Shown here: piece after piece, positions 21,546 to 30,900 of the stretch
Layout: each line of letters begins with the position of its first letter
Position numbering within the stretch: the stretch's first letter is position 1
Assembly: GCA_002148405.1 (NCBI GenBank)
Contig: MUGG01000211.1
Coordinates: forward strand, 1-35,193
Length of the DNA stretch: 35,193 nucleotides
Reading direction: 5' to 3'
From: Alkalinema sp. CACIAM 70d
GTDB taxonomy: Bacteria; Cyanobacteriota; Cyanobacteriia; Leptolyngbyales; Leptolyngbyaceae
Position numbers and translations under genes: made by a program
The notes under the pieces: generated by a model
Seen by the model: the letters and a program-made list of their open reading frames with translations, nothing else
What the model was told of the DNA's origin: nothing
Databases searched by the model: none

Positions 21546-24425
21546 TTACGGCCCCTGCACCGACTCCGCTTCCCCCATCAACATAAAAGCCGCCCAATCC
21601 CGAGGATCGGGATACTTCTCCTTAGTTTGCAGCATCGCTTGCCGCAGAGCCTGCGCCTTGTCCGTCGTCTGAGCCAAATTGCGATAAAACGCCGTCATCA
21701 GATAGGCCGTTGCAGTATCCGGCACCTGCCACAAAGACACCACCACACTCGGCACCCCCGCCGCAAACAGCGATCGCGACAGCCCAATCACCCCATCCCC
21801 CGTAATTTGTCCCCGCCCCGTATCGCAAGCACTCAAAACCACCAACTCCGCCGACAGCTTCAGATCCATAATTTCCCGCGCCGTCAAAAATCCGTCATCC
21901 TGCCCCTCCGGAGCCAACGCGATCGCCCCCGGCATGCCCACCCCATCAATATCATCCAACAAACCATGGGTCGCAAGGTGCACCGTTTTTACCTGGGAAA
22001 TCCGTTGCAGCACAGCCGCTTTCGTCGCAGCAGCCCCCAGTAACGGCTTCGTATTCAGCAAATCTGCGATCGCCTTCGCTTCCTGCTCCGTCCCCGGTAA
22101 ACTTTCCAGAATTTCCGGTTCCGCACCGTCCCTGGCCGGAAGCTGCGGCATCGTCGGATTGCCCACCACCAGCGCCGCTGCATTCCGCTGGGGAATGGGA
22201 GCATTCGCCAGCGATTTTTCCCGTTTCTGCGCCTGACCAATCAACTCCAACACTTGAATCGACGGAGCCGTTACCAACGTATGTTTTTCAATTAAATAGC
22301 GACCCTGAGCATCCTGCAACACCGCAAAAGGAACTAAAAAGAGAGCACCTTGGGGAACAAAAATCACCCGATCGCTCGACCGTTTTGGCAACAGATCCGC
22401 GATCGGATCAATCAACAGTTGATGCAATGTGTTTAACGGCGCTGGCGCATCCGGATCAGTTGTCCGAGAATCCGCCACCCGCACCACGCTCACTTTACCC
22501 CGCACGCCCACCTGTTCCCGACTCAGGCTCACTAATTGAGGCAAGGATTTCTGCAACATTTCACCGATCGCCACCCGCCGCAGCGTGATCTGACCCGTCG
22601 GCTGAATCACCCAAATCAACAATTCCGCACCTGTTCCTTGACCTTGGGTCGTGATATCGTACCCCCCGTCAAGAATCGAATACTCCACGATCGTGGCCTT
22701 TTGTTGGCGGGCAATCTGACGAATGGTTTGCAGGTTAATGGGAGGTTCCACCAATACCGGATTAGGCGCAGACTCTAAACGCCGCGCCACCAAATCTGCA
22801 AAGGCCCGAGCACGGCTCCACTCCGCCACTTCCAACGCCGCTTCCGGTTGCTTCCGCGCCACCAAAACCCGTTGCAAATAGCGATAACTATCGGCAGTAA
22901 TTTCCATATCCCCGATCGCCACCTTGAGCTGATCCCGTTGCCCCAACTGTTGTCGTTGCGTCTCGCGTACCGTAATGGCTGAGCGTAAAAACTGTTCTGC
23001 CTCCGCTAATTTCCTCGATTCAAAATGAACAAACCCTAAATTGAATAACACATAACCTTCTAAATCCCGATCGCCCGTTTTTTTAGCAATCCCTAAGCTT
23101 TGTTGATAGTAATCCAGGGCTTTCACGATTTGCCGTTGGTTACGGTACACACTGCCCAAGTTCGCCAGGACTCGTCCCTGCCGAGGCAGATCGCCCAATT
23201 CCTGCATAATGGCTGCACTTTGTTCAAAGGCCGCGATCGCGTCTTTCAACCGGTTGGCATTGCGATAGGCCCCACCCAAATTGGCAAGCATACTGGCCTC
23301 ACCTGCCCGATCGCCCAACTTACGAATTAACGCTAGACTCCGCTGTTGATAGTCAATGCCCCGTTGCCATTCTTTACGAGCCGAGTGAATCAGTCCCAAC
23401 CCGCTTAAAACCGCAGATTCTCCCCGCTCATCTTTGATCTGTTGAGCCAGGGGCAACGCCCTTTGATAGGTCGCGATCGCCCGATCGTAATCCCCGATCG
23501 TGTAATACACGAGGCCGAGGCTACTCAACGCCTGCACGGTTTGCAAGCGAGCTTGGGGAAATTGGGCTTGCCGTGCTTCGGCCTGCTGCAAGCTTTGTTG
23601 GTGATATTCGATCGCCTTGGCGTAGTTGCCCTGGGTCGTATAGGAACTCCCCAAACCATTCAACGCGCTAAATTCACTCTCACGATCGCCCCACTTTTTC
23701 GCTTGGGTCAAAATCTCCTGATAGGTCGCGATCGCCGTATCCAACTTGCCTTGCAGGGTATACGTGCCACTCATATGAAACAGAAAATGTACCCGCTTGC
23801 TCCAATCCTGCTGGGGCGGGATAAGCCGTAACCCCTCTTGATAAGCCGCGATCGCCCGATCGAAATTCCCTTGAAGAGTTTGCCCCTGCCCCCAATAAAA
23901 CAAAGCCATAGATAACCCTGGGGCATTTTGAAGCTGGCGATAGAGCGCCACACTCTCGCCCAAAGCCTGCATGGACTGCGACGGTTGCCCCAACGATCGA
24001 TAGAGAATCCCCAAACTCGTGAGAATGCGGCCCTCCATCTCCCGATCTCCGCCCCGCTGCCGAGCCTGCTCCAATGCGCCTTGGCAGAAATTCAACGCCG
24101 CTTCTAGTTGCTTCGCTTGCCACTGCTGCTGACAGTGATCCCAATCCGTCAAACTGGTCGCCTGGGAGCGAGACGGGGACTGTCCCGCCCCTGGATTGCC
24201 ACTCTCAGATTTCCCGGAGACCGGTGTCCCCGAAGTTGGGCTGGGGGACTGCGCTAGGACGATCGACGGCTCAATCTCCGATCGAGTAGCCGATCGGGAC
24301 ATCGAGACGGGATTAATAGGAGAAACCGGGGATGGCGCGATCGACGGATACCCTAGCAAGGCCAAGAGAGAAAGAACCATGGTTGTATCTAGCCATTCAG
24401 TGGAAGACGGGGATAGTTCCAGCAT
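21546..24425 (-). CDS. TPR-repeat protein with C-terminal CHAT peptidase-like domain
   Basis: A 959-residue protein (944 if the ATG at 24380 is used). The first about 90 residues hold a weak hydrophobic stretch (VLSLLALLGYPSIA) and a Ser/Pro-rich linker. Residues about 95-500 are around ten tetratricopeptide repeats of the Kinesin-light-chain-like form (e.g. SSLGLVYYTIGDYDRAIATY). The last about 320 residues form a CHAT domain of the caspase/separase clan, with the catalytic dyad visible as His820 in VHLATHGLL and Cys867 in LSACDTGRG, followed by GVIGLSRSLFAAGVPSVVVSLWQV. CHAT proteins with TPRs are abundant in filamentous cyanobacteria; TPR-CHAT is also the protease of CRISPR-linked gRAMP complexes, but no such partner is near. 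Substrate unknown; it may be exported or membrane-associated. Confidence 0.92.
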   Translation of the reverse strand: MLELSPSSTEWLDTTMVLSLLALLGYPSIAPSPVSPINPVSMSRSATRSEIEPSIVLAQSPSPTSGTPVSGKSESGNPGAGQSPSRSQATSLTDWDHCQQQWQAKQLEAALNFCQGALEQARQRGGDREMEGRILTSLGILYRSLGQPSQSMQALGESVALYRQLQNAPGLSMALFYWGQGQTLQGNFDRAIAAYQEGLRLIPPQQDWSKRVHFLFHMSGTYTLQGKLDTAIATYQEILTQAKKWGDRESEFSALNGLGSSYTTQGNYAKAIEYHQQSLQQAEARQAQFPQARLQTVQALSSLGLVYYTIGDYDRAIATYQRALPLAQQIKDERGESAVLSGLGLIHSARKEWQRGIDYQQRSLALIRKLGDRAGEASMLANLGGAYRNANRLKDAIAAFEQSAAIMQELGDLPRQGRVLANLGSVYRNQRQIVKALDYYQQSLGIAKKTGDRDLEGYVLFNLGFVHFESRKLAEAEQFLRSAITVRETQRQQLGQRDQLKVAIGDMEITADSYRYLQRVLVARKQPEAALEVAEWSRARAFADLVARRLESAPNPVLVEPPINLQTIRQIARQQKATIVEYSILDGGYDITTQGQGTGAELLIWVIQPTGQITLRRVAIGEMLQKSLPQLVSLSREQVGVRGKVSVVRVADSRTTDPDAPAPLNTLHQLLIDPIADLLPKRSSDRVIFVPQGALFLVPFAVLQDAQGRYLIEKHTLVTAPSIQVLELIGQAQKREKSLANAPIPQRNAAALVVGNPTMPQLPARDGAEPEILESLPGTEQEAKAIADLLNTKPLLGAAATKAAVLQRISQVKTVHLATHGLLDDIDGVGMPGAIALAPEGQDDGFLTAREIMDLKLSAELVVLSACDTGRGQITGDGVIGLSRSLFAAGVPSVVVSLWQVPDTATAYLMTAFYRNLAQTTDKAQALRQAMLQTKEKYPDPRDWAAFMLMGEAESVQGP

Positions 24426-25140
24426 TCCCCCAAAGCCTAAAGAATCCGTAATCCTTCTTATATCCCTGATTCTTCCTCAGAGCCGCTACTTTTTGATCTC
24501 CGTGCTCCACCATTGCACAAACATGCTGTTTTATGTAGATAAGGTAAAGCGAAGATGCTTCATTCAGTAGGGCTATCTAAATAGAATGACGCATTGACAG
24601 CCAAGCCAGGGCAATTCCTCAGTGGTTTTTCAGATGTCCTAGGGATCATCAGGATCCTGCGGCGAAAGCGTTGACGTTTAAGTTTCCGTAAATATCACAA
24701 TCCTAGAGAAGGGAGCTTGAAATGAACTTCATACAATCTGAATAGCAATCTGACTGAATAGCAATCTGAATAGCAGTCTGAATAGAAAAGTAATTCTATG
24801 GGTTCAGAATCTGAGGTGCTCGCAAGGGAGCCTTCTCGCAGAAACCTCTCAGCAGAAGCTTTCTAGCAAATGTGCAAAGGCTACCTCAAATGGGTAATCT
24901 GTATGCAAGCTGCCCAAAATATTGGGTAGTGACTTTGCCTTTTGATTTGTACTCATGTAATCCCAAAATTGCTTGACGTTATTGATTCACGTTATGAGTT
25001 GACGTTGCTTAATCGATCAAAAAATTCACGTTCCTTTTTTAGATGGAATGAGGCTCTTTTAATCGATCGTCCCTTAGGCAACGTCTCTGTAGTTAGAGTT
25101 CCTATGGTTGATCAGGCCAAAGATCTGCGAGAGCCACATC
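24426..25140. other. Intergenic region between the CHAT gene and the kinase cluster, with repeats
   Basis: About 715 bases without a convincing gene, between divergent genes. AATCTGAATAGC-type units repeat at 24735-24786 (12, 16, 12 and 12 bases; the second contains an extra CTGA). At 24811-24852 the arms CTGAGGT and ACCTC-T-CAG enclose AAGG-GAG-CCTT, a nested hairpin. Promoters for the CHAT gene (leftward) and the first histidine kinase (rightward) must lie here; no near-consensus pair was seen. Confidence 0.5.
24735..24786. repeat. 12-bp tandem repeat upstream of the kinase cluster
   Basis: AATCTGAATAGC (24735-24746), AATCTGACTGAATAGC (24747-24762), AATCTGAATAGC (24763-24774) and AGTCTGAATAGA (24775-24786) follow one another directly. 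The 16-base member is the 12-base unit with four extra bases. Confidence 0.85.
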
Positions 25141-26463
25141 ATGTTAAGTAATACATTGAGTCAAACAAGAATGGAAGCGACAATTGATGTTTTAAAAGAT
25201 CAAGTTTTCTACCTCCAAGATGAACTTCAGGCCAAGGAGACGCTCCTGAATCTTTGCCTAGATAGTTTGTCCGAGGCAGTTCAATTTGTGTCTCTCCAGG
25301 ACGGTCAAATTCTCTATGTCAATCGGACTTGGCAAGAACAAATAGGCTATAGCTTACTGGAAGCGCAGCAACTTTTTTGGCATGATCTGATGGTTCCCAA
25401 TGCAGACTCGGAAAACCGCGATCGCACTTTAGATCTCTTCTGCCAGAAATTCGGACATCTGGAAGAATCCACAGAAATTTGGCTACAAACTAAGTATCAG
25501 ATCCCGATTAAAATGCGGGCAGAAATGCACCACTACAGCCTGAATCACAGTACTGGCCAACCCCCCATTTTGCTGTTGAAGCTCAGGCCAGTAGAGGCCA
25601 TGGCTCCTCAACCTGAACCCCGATCGACGCAACTCACTAACCCATCCATTTTCGCTCAGTTTGCCCATCCAGGGAGTGCCGAGAGCCCATGTACAACTCA
25701 AGTGTGCTACTCCGATCCAGGCTTCAGCGAACTGTGTACTCGCTTTGTCACCCGAGCTTCCCACGAACTTCGCACTCCCCTAGCGGTGATTGCTTCTTCA
25801 GCCAGTATTCTCAGCAATTTTGGCGATCAAATTGATGCCAGCAAGCGGAACCATCACTTGCAATGCATTCAAACCTATGTACAACATACAACCCAGATTT
25901 TAGATGAAATCCTATTGCTGTATAAGGTTGATACAGGATACTTGGAATTTCAGCCCATCACCTGTGACTGCCTGGAGCTGATTGAGGAGATGGTTGGAGA
26001 ACTCAGAATTCAATCTCCTGATCGCTTGATCAAAGTCTCAGCGGTGATGCACTCGCCCCAAGGATCTGAGTCTCGGGCCGTTGACGCCCTTGAGCCCCGA
26101 TCGCCTGATTGTAATGCTGTGATCGATCGCACCCTCTTCCGTCAGATTGTTACCAATCTTCTATCCAACGCCAGTAAATATTCCCACCCAGAAAGTTTAA
26201 TCAAAATTGCAGTGACCCTAGGGGAAACCAACCTTCGCATTGCCATTGAAGATCAAGGGATGGGAATTGCACCCGAAGATCTACCTCAGATCTGTCAGTT
26301 GTTTCATCGGGGAGACAATGTGGGTACTATTCCAGGAACAGGACTGGGATTATGTATTGTCGAAAAATGTGTTGCTTTGCATGGTGGACAGTTGGAAGTT
26401 GAAAGTCGGCTCAATCAAGGCAGCATTTTTACGGTCACTCTACCGCGTTTAAATCAATCCTGA
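25141..26463 (+). CDS. PAS-domain sensor histidine kinase
   Basis: The ATG at 25141 (440 residues) is preferred over the in-frame TTG at 25108 because GAGAG lies about 8 bases upstream. Residues 10-40 form a coiled coil, about 38-155 a PAS fold (SLSEAVQFVSLQDGQILYVN, IGYSLLEAQQ), followed by a variable Pro/Ser-rich linker. The phosphoacceptor is His208 in RASHELRTPLAVIASSASIL. The ATPase part shows the N box NLLSNASKYSHPES, G1 IEDQGMGIAPEDL, and G2 GTGLGLCIVEKCVALHGG. No membrane helix, so a cytosolic sensor. It is the first of six same-strand signalling genes and probably passes phosphate to one of the receivers encoded downstream. Confidence 0.93.
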   Translation: MLSNTLSQTRMEATIDVLKDQVFYLQDELQAKETLLNLCLDSLSEAVQFVSLQDGQILYVNRTWQEQIGYSLLEAQQLFWHDLMVPNADSENRDRTLDLFCQKFGHLEESTEIWLQTKYQIPIKMRAEMHHYSLNHSTGQPPILLLKLRPVEAMAPQPEPRSTQLTNPSIFAQFAHPGSAESPCTTQVCYSDPGFSELCTRFVTRASHELRTPLAVIASSASILSNFGDQIDASKRNHHLQCIQTYVQHTTQILDEILLLYKVDTGYLEFQPITCDCLELIEEMVGELRIQSPDRLIKVSAVMHSPQGSESRAVDALEPRSPDCNAVIDRTLFRQIVTNLLSNASKYSHPESLIKIAVTLGETNLRIAIEDQGMGIAPEDLPQICQLFHRGDNVGTIPGTGLGLCIVEKCVALHGGQLEVESRLNQGSIFTVTLPRLNQS

Positions 26464-26491
26464 GTCGAGCAACCCGGCATGATGGTTTCCT

Positions 26492-26527
26492 TTTGACGAA
26501 CGCACACCGTTTGATGAACGCACACAT
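26492..26527. repeat. 18-bp tandem duplication after the first kinase gene
   Basis: TTTGACGAACGCACACCG (26492-26509) and TTTGATGAACGCACACAT (26510-26527) differ at three positions. They begin 28 bases after the kinase stop codon. Confidence 0.8.
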
Positions 26528-26542
26528 TGATCAAGGCACGTA

Positions 26543-26569
26543 TTTTTACAGATCAATTTGCTGTAAAAA
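26543..26569. promoter_or_regulatory. AT-rich inverted repeat between the first two kinase genes
   Basis: TTTTTACAG (26543-26551) and CTGTAAAAA (26561-26569) are perfect 9-base arms with a 9-base loop. The stem is AT-rich, so it is a poor Rho-independent terminator, but it ends in AAAAAATAA on one side and TATTTTT on the other; it could be a weak terminator or an operator. Confidence 0.4.
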
Positions 26570-26582
26570 ATAATTCACAAAG

Positions 26583-26631
26583 GATGGCTAGATAGTTTTG
26601 GCGATGTTGAAAGCAACAATTGCTAGCCATC
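26583..26631 (+). promoter_or_regulatory. Leader hairpin before the REC-kinase gene
   Basis: GATGGCTAG (26583-26591) pairs perfectly with CTAGCCATC (26623-26631). Inside, TGTTG-AAAG-CAACA (26605-26618) forms a second stem with a tetraloop. The outer stem ends 9 bases before the GGGAGG ribosome site (26640s), so it could affect translation of the gene starting at 26651. Confidence 0.45.
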
Positions 26632-26650
26632 ATGAAATGGGAGGTCATCC

Positions 26651-27766
26651 ATGGTGGGAAAAATTCTAGTCATTGAAGATGAAGGGGCCATTCGGGCCAA
26701 TATTGAAGAAATTTTGATGCTGTCTAACTATGATCCGATCGTGGCTCCCGATGGGCTACGGGGACTTCAGTTAGCGGAACAAACGCAACCGGATTTGATC
26801 CTGTGTGATGTCATGATGCCCGAACTCGATGGGCATGGGGTCTTGCAATCCCTGCGGCAGAAAGATGCGACGGCTGGCATTCCCTTTATTTTCCTGACAG
26901 CCAAAGCCGATCGTCGAGATTTGCGTCAAGGTATGGAAGCTGGGGCAGATGACTATCTGACTAAGCCCTTTACAGCGGACGAATTACTCCGAGCCGTTTC
27001 CACCCAACTGACCAAGCAAGCCATTTCCGAAGACCAAACCCAATCCCGCATTGGTCAATTTCGGGATGCTATCAAGCATGCCCTGCCCCACGAACTGAAT
27101 ACGCCGCTGAATGGGATTCTCTGCTCCACCGATCTGCTACTGAACGATCGAGATGAGTTAGAGGACTCTGAAATTGTCGAATTGCTAGAGTTTATTCGCA
27201 CTTCCGCAAAACGGCTCCATCACTTGACCCAAAATGCACTTCTCTACCTGGATCTAGAGCTGCAAAGCCGCACCGGAACCCTGCCCATCAGGAATTCCTC
27301 GGAAGTTTGTCGGGTCGATGAAATTGTTCAATACAGCGCCCAAGAGGTGGCTCGTCGTTGGAATCGTACTCCAGATCTTCACATTGCTCTGCAAAAATGT
27401 GAGATTGGTATCTCAGTCCAATACATGGAAAAGATTGCCATTGAATTGATCGACAATGCATTTAAGTTTTCAGAGCAGAGTCAGCCTGTGCAGGTGATCG
27501 GCCATGTCAAAAACGATCGATATTACCTGGAAGTCATTGATCAGGGACGAGGGATGAATACTCAGCAGGTCAAAGCTTTGGGAGCCTATGTGCAATTTGA
27601 GCGCTCAACCTATGAACAACAGGGCATTGGGTTGGGGCTAATCATTGCCAAGCGTTTAATTGAATGGTTTGGCGGTCAGCTCATCCTCATTAGTCAATTG
27701 GGCCTGGGAACCCATCTTACTGTGCATCTTCCGCTCTCGGGGGCAGTCCCCACGATCGCGTCGTAA
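26651..27766 (+). CDS. Response regulator-histidine kinase hybrid (REC-HK)
   Basis: A 371-residue cytosolic protein with a receiver first and a kinase after it. Receiver residues 1-122 have the acidic pair Glu9/Asp10, phosphoacceptor Asp53 in LILCDVMMPELDG, Thr83 and Lys105, all the residues needed for phosphorylation. The kinase core starts at about 134; the acceptor is His147 in HALPHELNTPLNGI, and the ATPase part has IELIDNAFKFSEQSQ, VIDQGRGM and GIGLGLIIAKRLIEWFGG. GGGAGG sits 6 bases before the ATG, so the start is secure. Such REC-HK proteins receive phosphate from another kinase and adjust their own activity. The preceding leader can form a nested hairpin. Confidence 0.93.
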   Translation: MVGKILVIEDEGAIRANIEEILMLSNYDPIVAPDGLRGLQLAEQTQPDLILCDVMMPELDGHGVLQSLRQKDATAGIPFIFLTAKADRRDLRQGMEAGADDYLTKPFTADELLRAVSTQLTKQAISEDQTQSRIGQFRDAIKHALPHELNTPLNGILCSTDLLLNDRDELEDSEIVELLEFIRTSAKRLHHLTQNALLYLDLELQSRTGTLPIRNSSEVCRVDEIVQYSAQEVARRWNRTPDLHIALQKCEIGISVQYMEKIAIELIDNAFKFSEQSQPVQVIGHVKNDRYYLEVIDQGRGMNTQQVKALGAYVQFERSTYEQQGIGLGLIIAKRLIEWFGGQLILISQLGLGTHLTVHLPLSGAVPTIAS

Positions 27767-27942
27767 CACGATCTACAATCCTCTAGGAGTATCTCTGCGA
27801 GACCCCCCTTTGTCTCAAAGGCAACTGATCGTGGGATGTAAATTGATAACAATGAGGAATTGTTTGAAATGATGGTGAATGCTGGAATGAATAAGACTGG
27901 CTCCTTTGTGTTGATTTACTCGCCGAACCATCGCTAATCTTT

Positions 27943-30900
27943 ATGCCTTTTGATCCGCCCACGTCGATCCTCCTAATTGAGGCAGCTAACCCGTTGAGAG
28001 ACCGGTATCTCGACTGGCTGAGTCACGATCGGCGGCATCGGTTTCAAGTCACGACGGCGCTAACCCTAGAAACAGGACTGACTGTTTGCCAAGAGCAACG
28101 TCCCCAGCTAGTCATGATCGGCTTAGGTGAGGCTTGGAACCCCACCACACTTCTCTCTGCGCAAAACACCTTGCAAACCTTGGGTATCCCTTGCCTCTGG
28201 ATCGGCCCCGATCATTGCAATCCCACCCAACTGGGTTTGAATGAATCGTCAGAATGCAGTTATCTCTCCGATGGGATCCTCCAGCCAGAACTGTTGTCCT
28301 TAACGCTTCACTGTTTGTTGACCCTGGCTCAAGCTAGAACCGCCCCCTCGCTACCCGCCCCTCGGGTTGATGGCACCCTTCCCCCAGTTTCCCAGACATT
28401 TTCTGAGCCAGTTGGGCCCTTATCCCAGCAGCGCTATGCCCAACTGGCTCAGACCTCCCCAGTCGGCGTTTTTTGGCTGAGTTCAACGGGCACCTATGAA
28501 GCAGCCAACGATCGCTACTGTCAAATGACGGGATGGGCGTTGTCTGAGATGCTCAATACAGATTGGCCCTCAACCGTGTATGAAGCGGATCGGGGACAGA
28601 TCACAACCTTGTGGCAATATGCAGTCAAGACCCGCAGTGAATTTGTTGCTGAATATCGATTTCAGCATCCCAATGGTTTGCTGCGCTGGGTCTATGGGCA
28701 GATTCTCCCGTTGGATCAGCCCGATGGGCAGACAGGCTACGTGGGTACCATCACAGATATTACCGATCGTAAACAAGCCGAAGCCGGGATTGCGATCAAC
28801 GAACCTGCATTCCTTAGCCGTCCCGATCATTCCAACAGAATTTTCCTAGCCCATACGATCGGGGGCCAGATTACCTATTGTTCCCCTCAGTTCTATACCC
28901 TGATTGGAGTCAAGCCAGGGAATTTGAACGATCGCTCCCTGAATCAGTTTATCCATCCAGAGGATTGGCAGGACTATAGACAGTTGCAGCAGTCTGAACT
29001 GTTGATGATGGCCTGGGAACCGATCGGGATTGAATTACGGTGTGGGCAAGCCAGTGGCAACTGGCGTCGATTAAGTGCCCAAGTTTCGCCCATTCGCAAC
29101 AGGTCTGGCGAGATTTTGGGGTTTCAGATTGTTGCTCACCCCCTGAGTCAATCCCAGAGTATTCCCGACGAACGAAACCAATTTGAAGTGGCCCTCCGGA
29201 ATTTAGTGGAAGGTACGGCTTCTGCAACGGGCGATCGCTTTTTGCGAATTCTCGTTCATCAAATCACCCAAGTCCTAGGTGTTCGTCAGGCTGCGATCGG
29301 TACCCTTGAAGGAGACTGGGTTTCCACTTTGGTGGTATGGTCTGATCACCAAATTTCTCCTAACCTTCGCTATCCCGTTGCTGGAACGCCCTGTGAGCAA
29401 GTTTTTCGCCACGGCGTTTACCACTGTGCGGAGAATGTACGATCGCTCTTTCCCCACGACAAGAATTTGACCGCCCTAGAAGCAGACAGCTATTTAGGCG
29501 TAGCCATGCAGGATGGGGAAGGAACCACCTTTGGGCATTTATTTATTCTCGACAATTCACCCATGCCCGATCGGGAGCATTTTGAAAGAATTTTGAAAAT
29601 TCTGGCCGCTCGGGCTGCCTCTGAACTGGAACGCCAACGGGTGACTTCTGCGCTCCATGAACTGAATGCCAAATTGGAACAGCGGGTGCAGCAACGAACC
29701 CATGAATTGACGCTGACCAATGAAAAGTTAATTGCGGAAATTCAACAGCATCAACGCACAGAAGCGCAACTCAATCTGCAAATTGAGCGATTAAATTGGC
29801 TCTACCACCTAGTCCTAGATCTCAATCAGGCGGAAACGTTAGAAGAGATTTATACGATCGCGCTCCAGGGCATTTGTCAAACGTTGCAGGTCTTTTCTGC
29901 CGCAATTTTAATTCCCGACGATCGGGGAATTCCCCGCTATCAAGCATCGGTGGGACTCAGCCAAAACTATCAAACCGCCGTAGAAAGTCATTTTGAAACT
30001 TCACAAACCGGGTTGAATGATCAGGTCGTAATACTGTCTGATTTTAGTGATGCGGCTGGTATTCCCTTTTTAACGCATTTACGCGCTGTAGAAGCGATTC
30101 AGGCTGCGGCTTCCTTTCCACTGTGCTATCAAAATCAGAACCTGGGGAAAGTGATTGTCTACTATGATTCCCCCCATGTGTTTTCTGAAGAGGAAATCAA
30201 ACTGGCAAAAACGGTTACGACATATATTGCTATTGCTATGACCCGTAAGCAGGGTGAAAATGCATTACAAGCCTCCAAGGAGCAACTCCAAGCCGTTCTC
30301 AACGCTGTCCCTGAAACAATTTCCTGGGTGGATGCGAATCAAACCTATTTAGGGGTTAACCGCAAAGTTGCTGAACAGTTCCAACTCCAACCGGAGGACT
30401 TTATAGGATGTCCCGTCGGGTTTAGGCAGGAAGAAAGCCAATTTGTGGAATTTGTCAAAGACTTCTTCGCCTCCAATCAGCAATCTGCGAGTCGAGAAAT
30501 TACCTACGCAGTCGATTCAGAATCCTTTACCTATTTAACGATCGCGCAAAAATACAATCGAGAACAAAATGCAGTCTTTATCCAGATCGACATTAGTGAG
30601 CGTAAACGAGCTGAGGATAAGCTGCAAATCATTAATGATTGTCTCGCGGATGCCAACTTGGAATTAGCCCGAGTGACTCGCCTCAAGGACGAATTTTTGG
30701 CCAATATGAGCCATGAATTGCGAACGCCCCTCAATGCCATTCTTGGGCTGTCGGAAGGGTTGTTAGATCAGGTCTATGGGGATCTCAATGCGAAACAGTT
30801 AAAGTCGATCGGGACGATCGAACGAAGTGGTCGGCATCTGCTCGAACTGATTAATGACATTCTAGATCTCGCAAAAATTGAGTCTGGCAAACTTGAATTA

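Noticed and set aside
24942..25151. Plus-strand open frame of 69 codons before the first kinase
   Set aside because: No ribosome site, no recognisable composition or motif, and it overlaps the likely kinase start in another frame.
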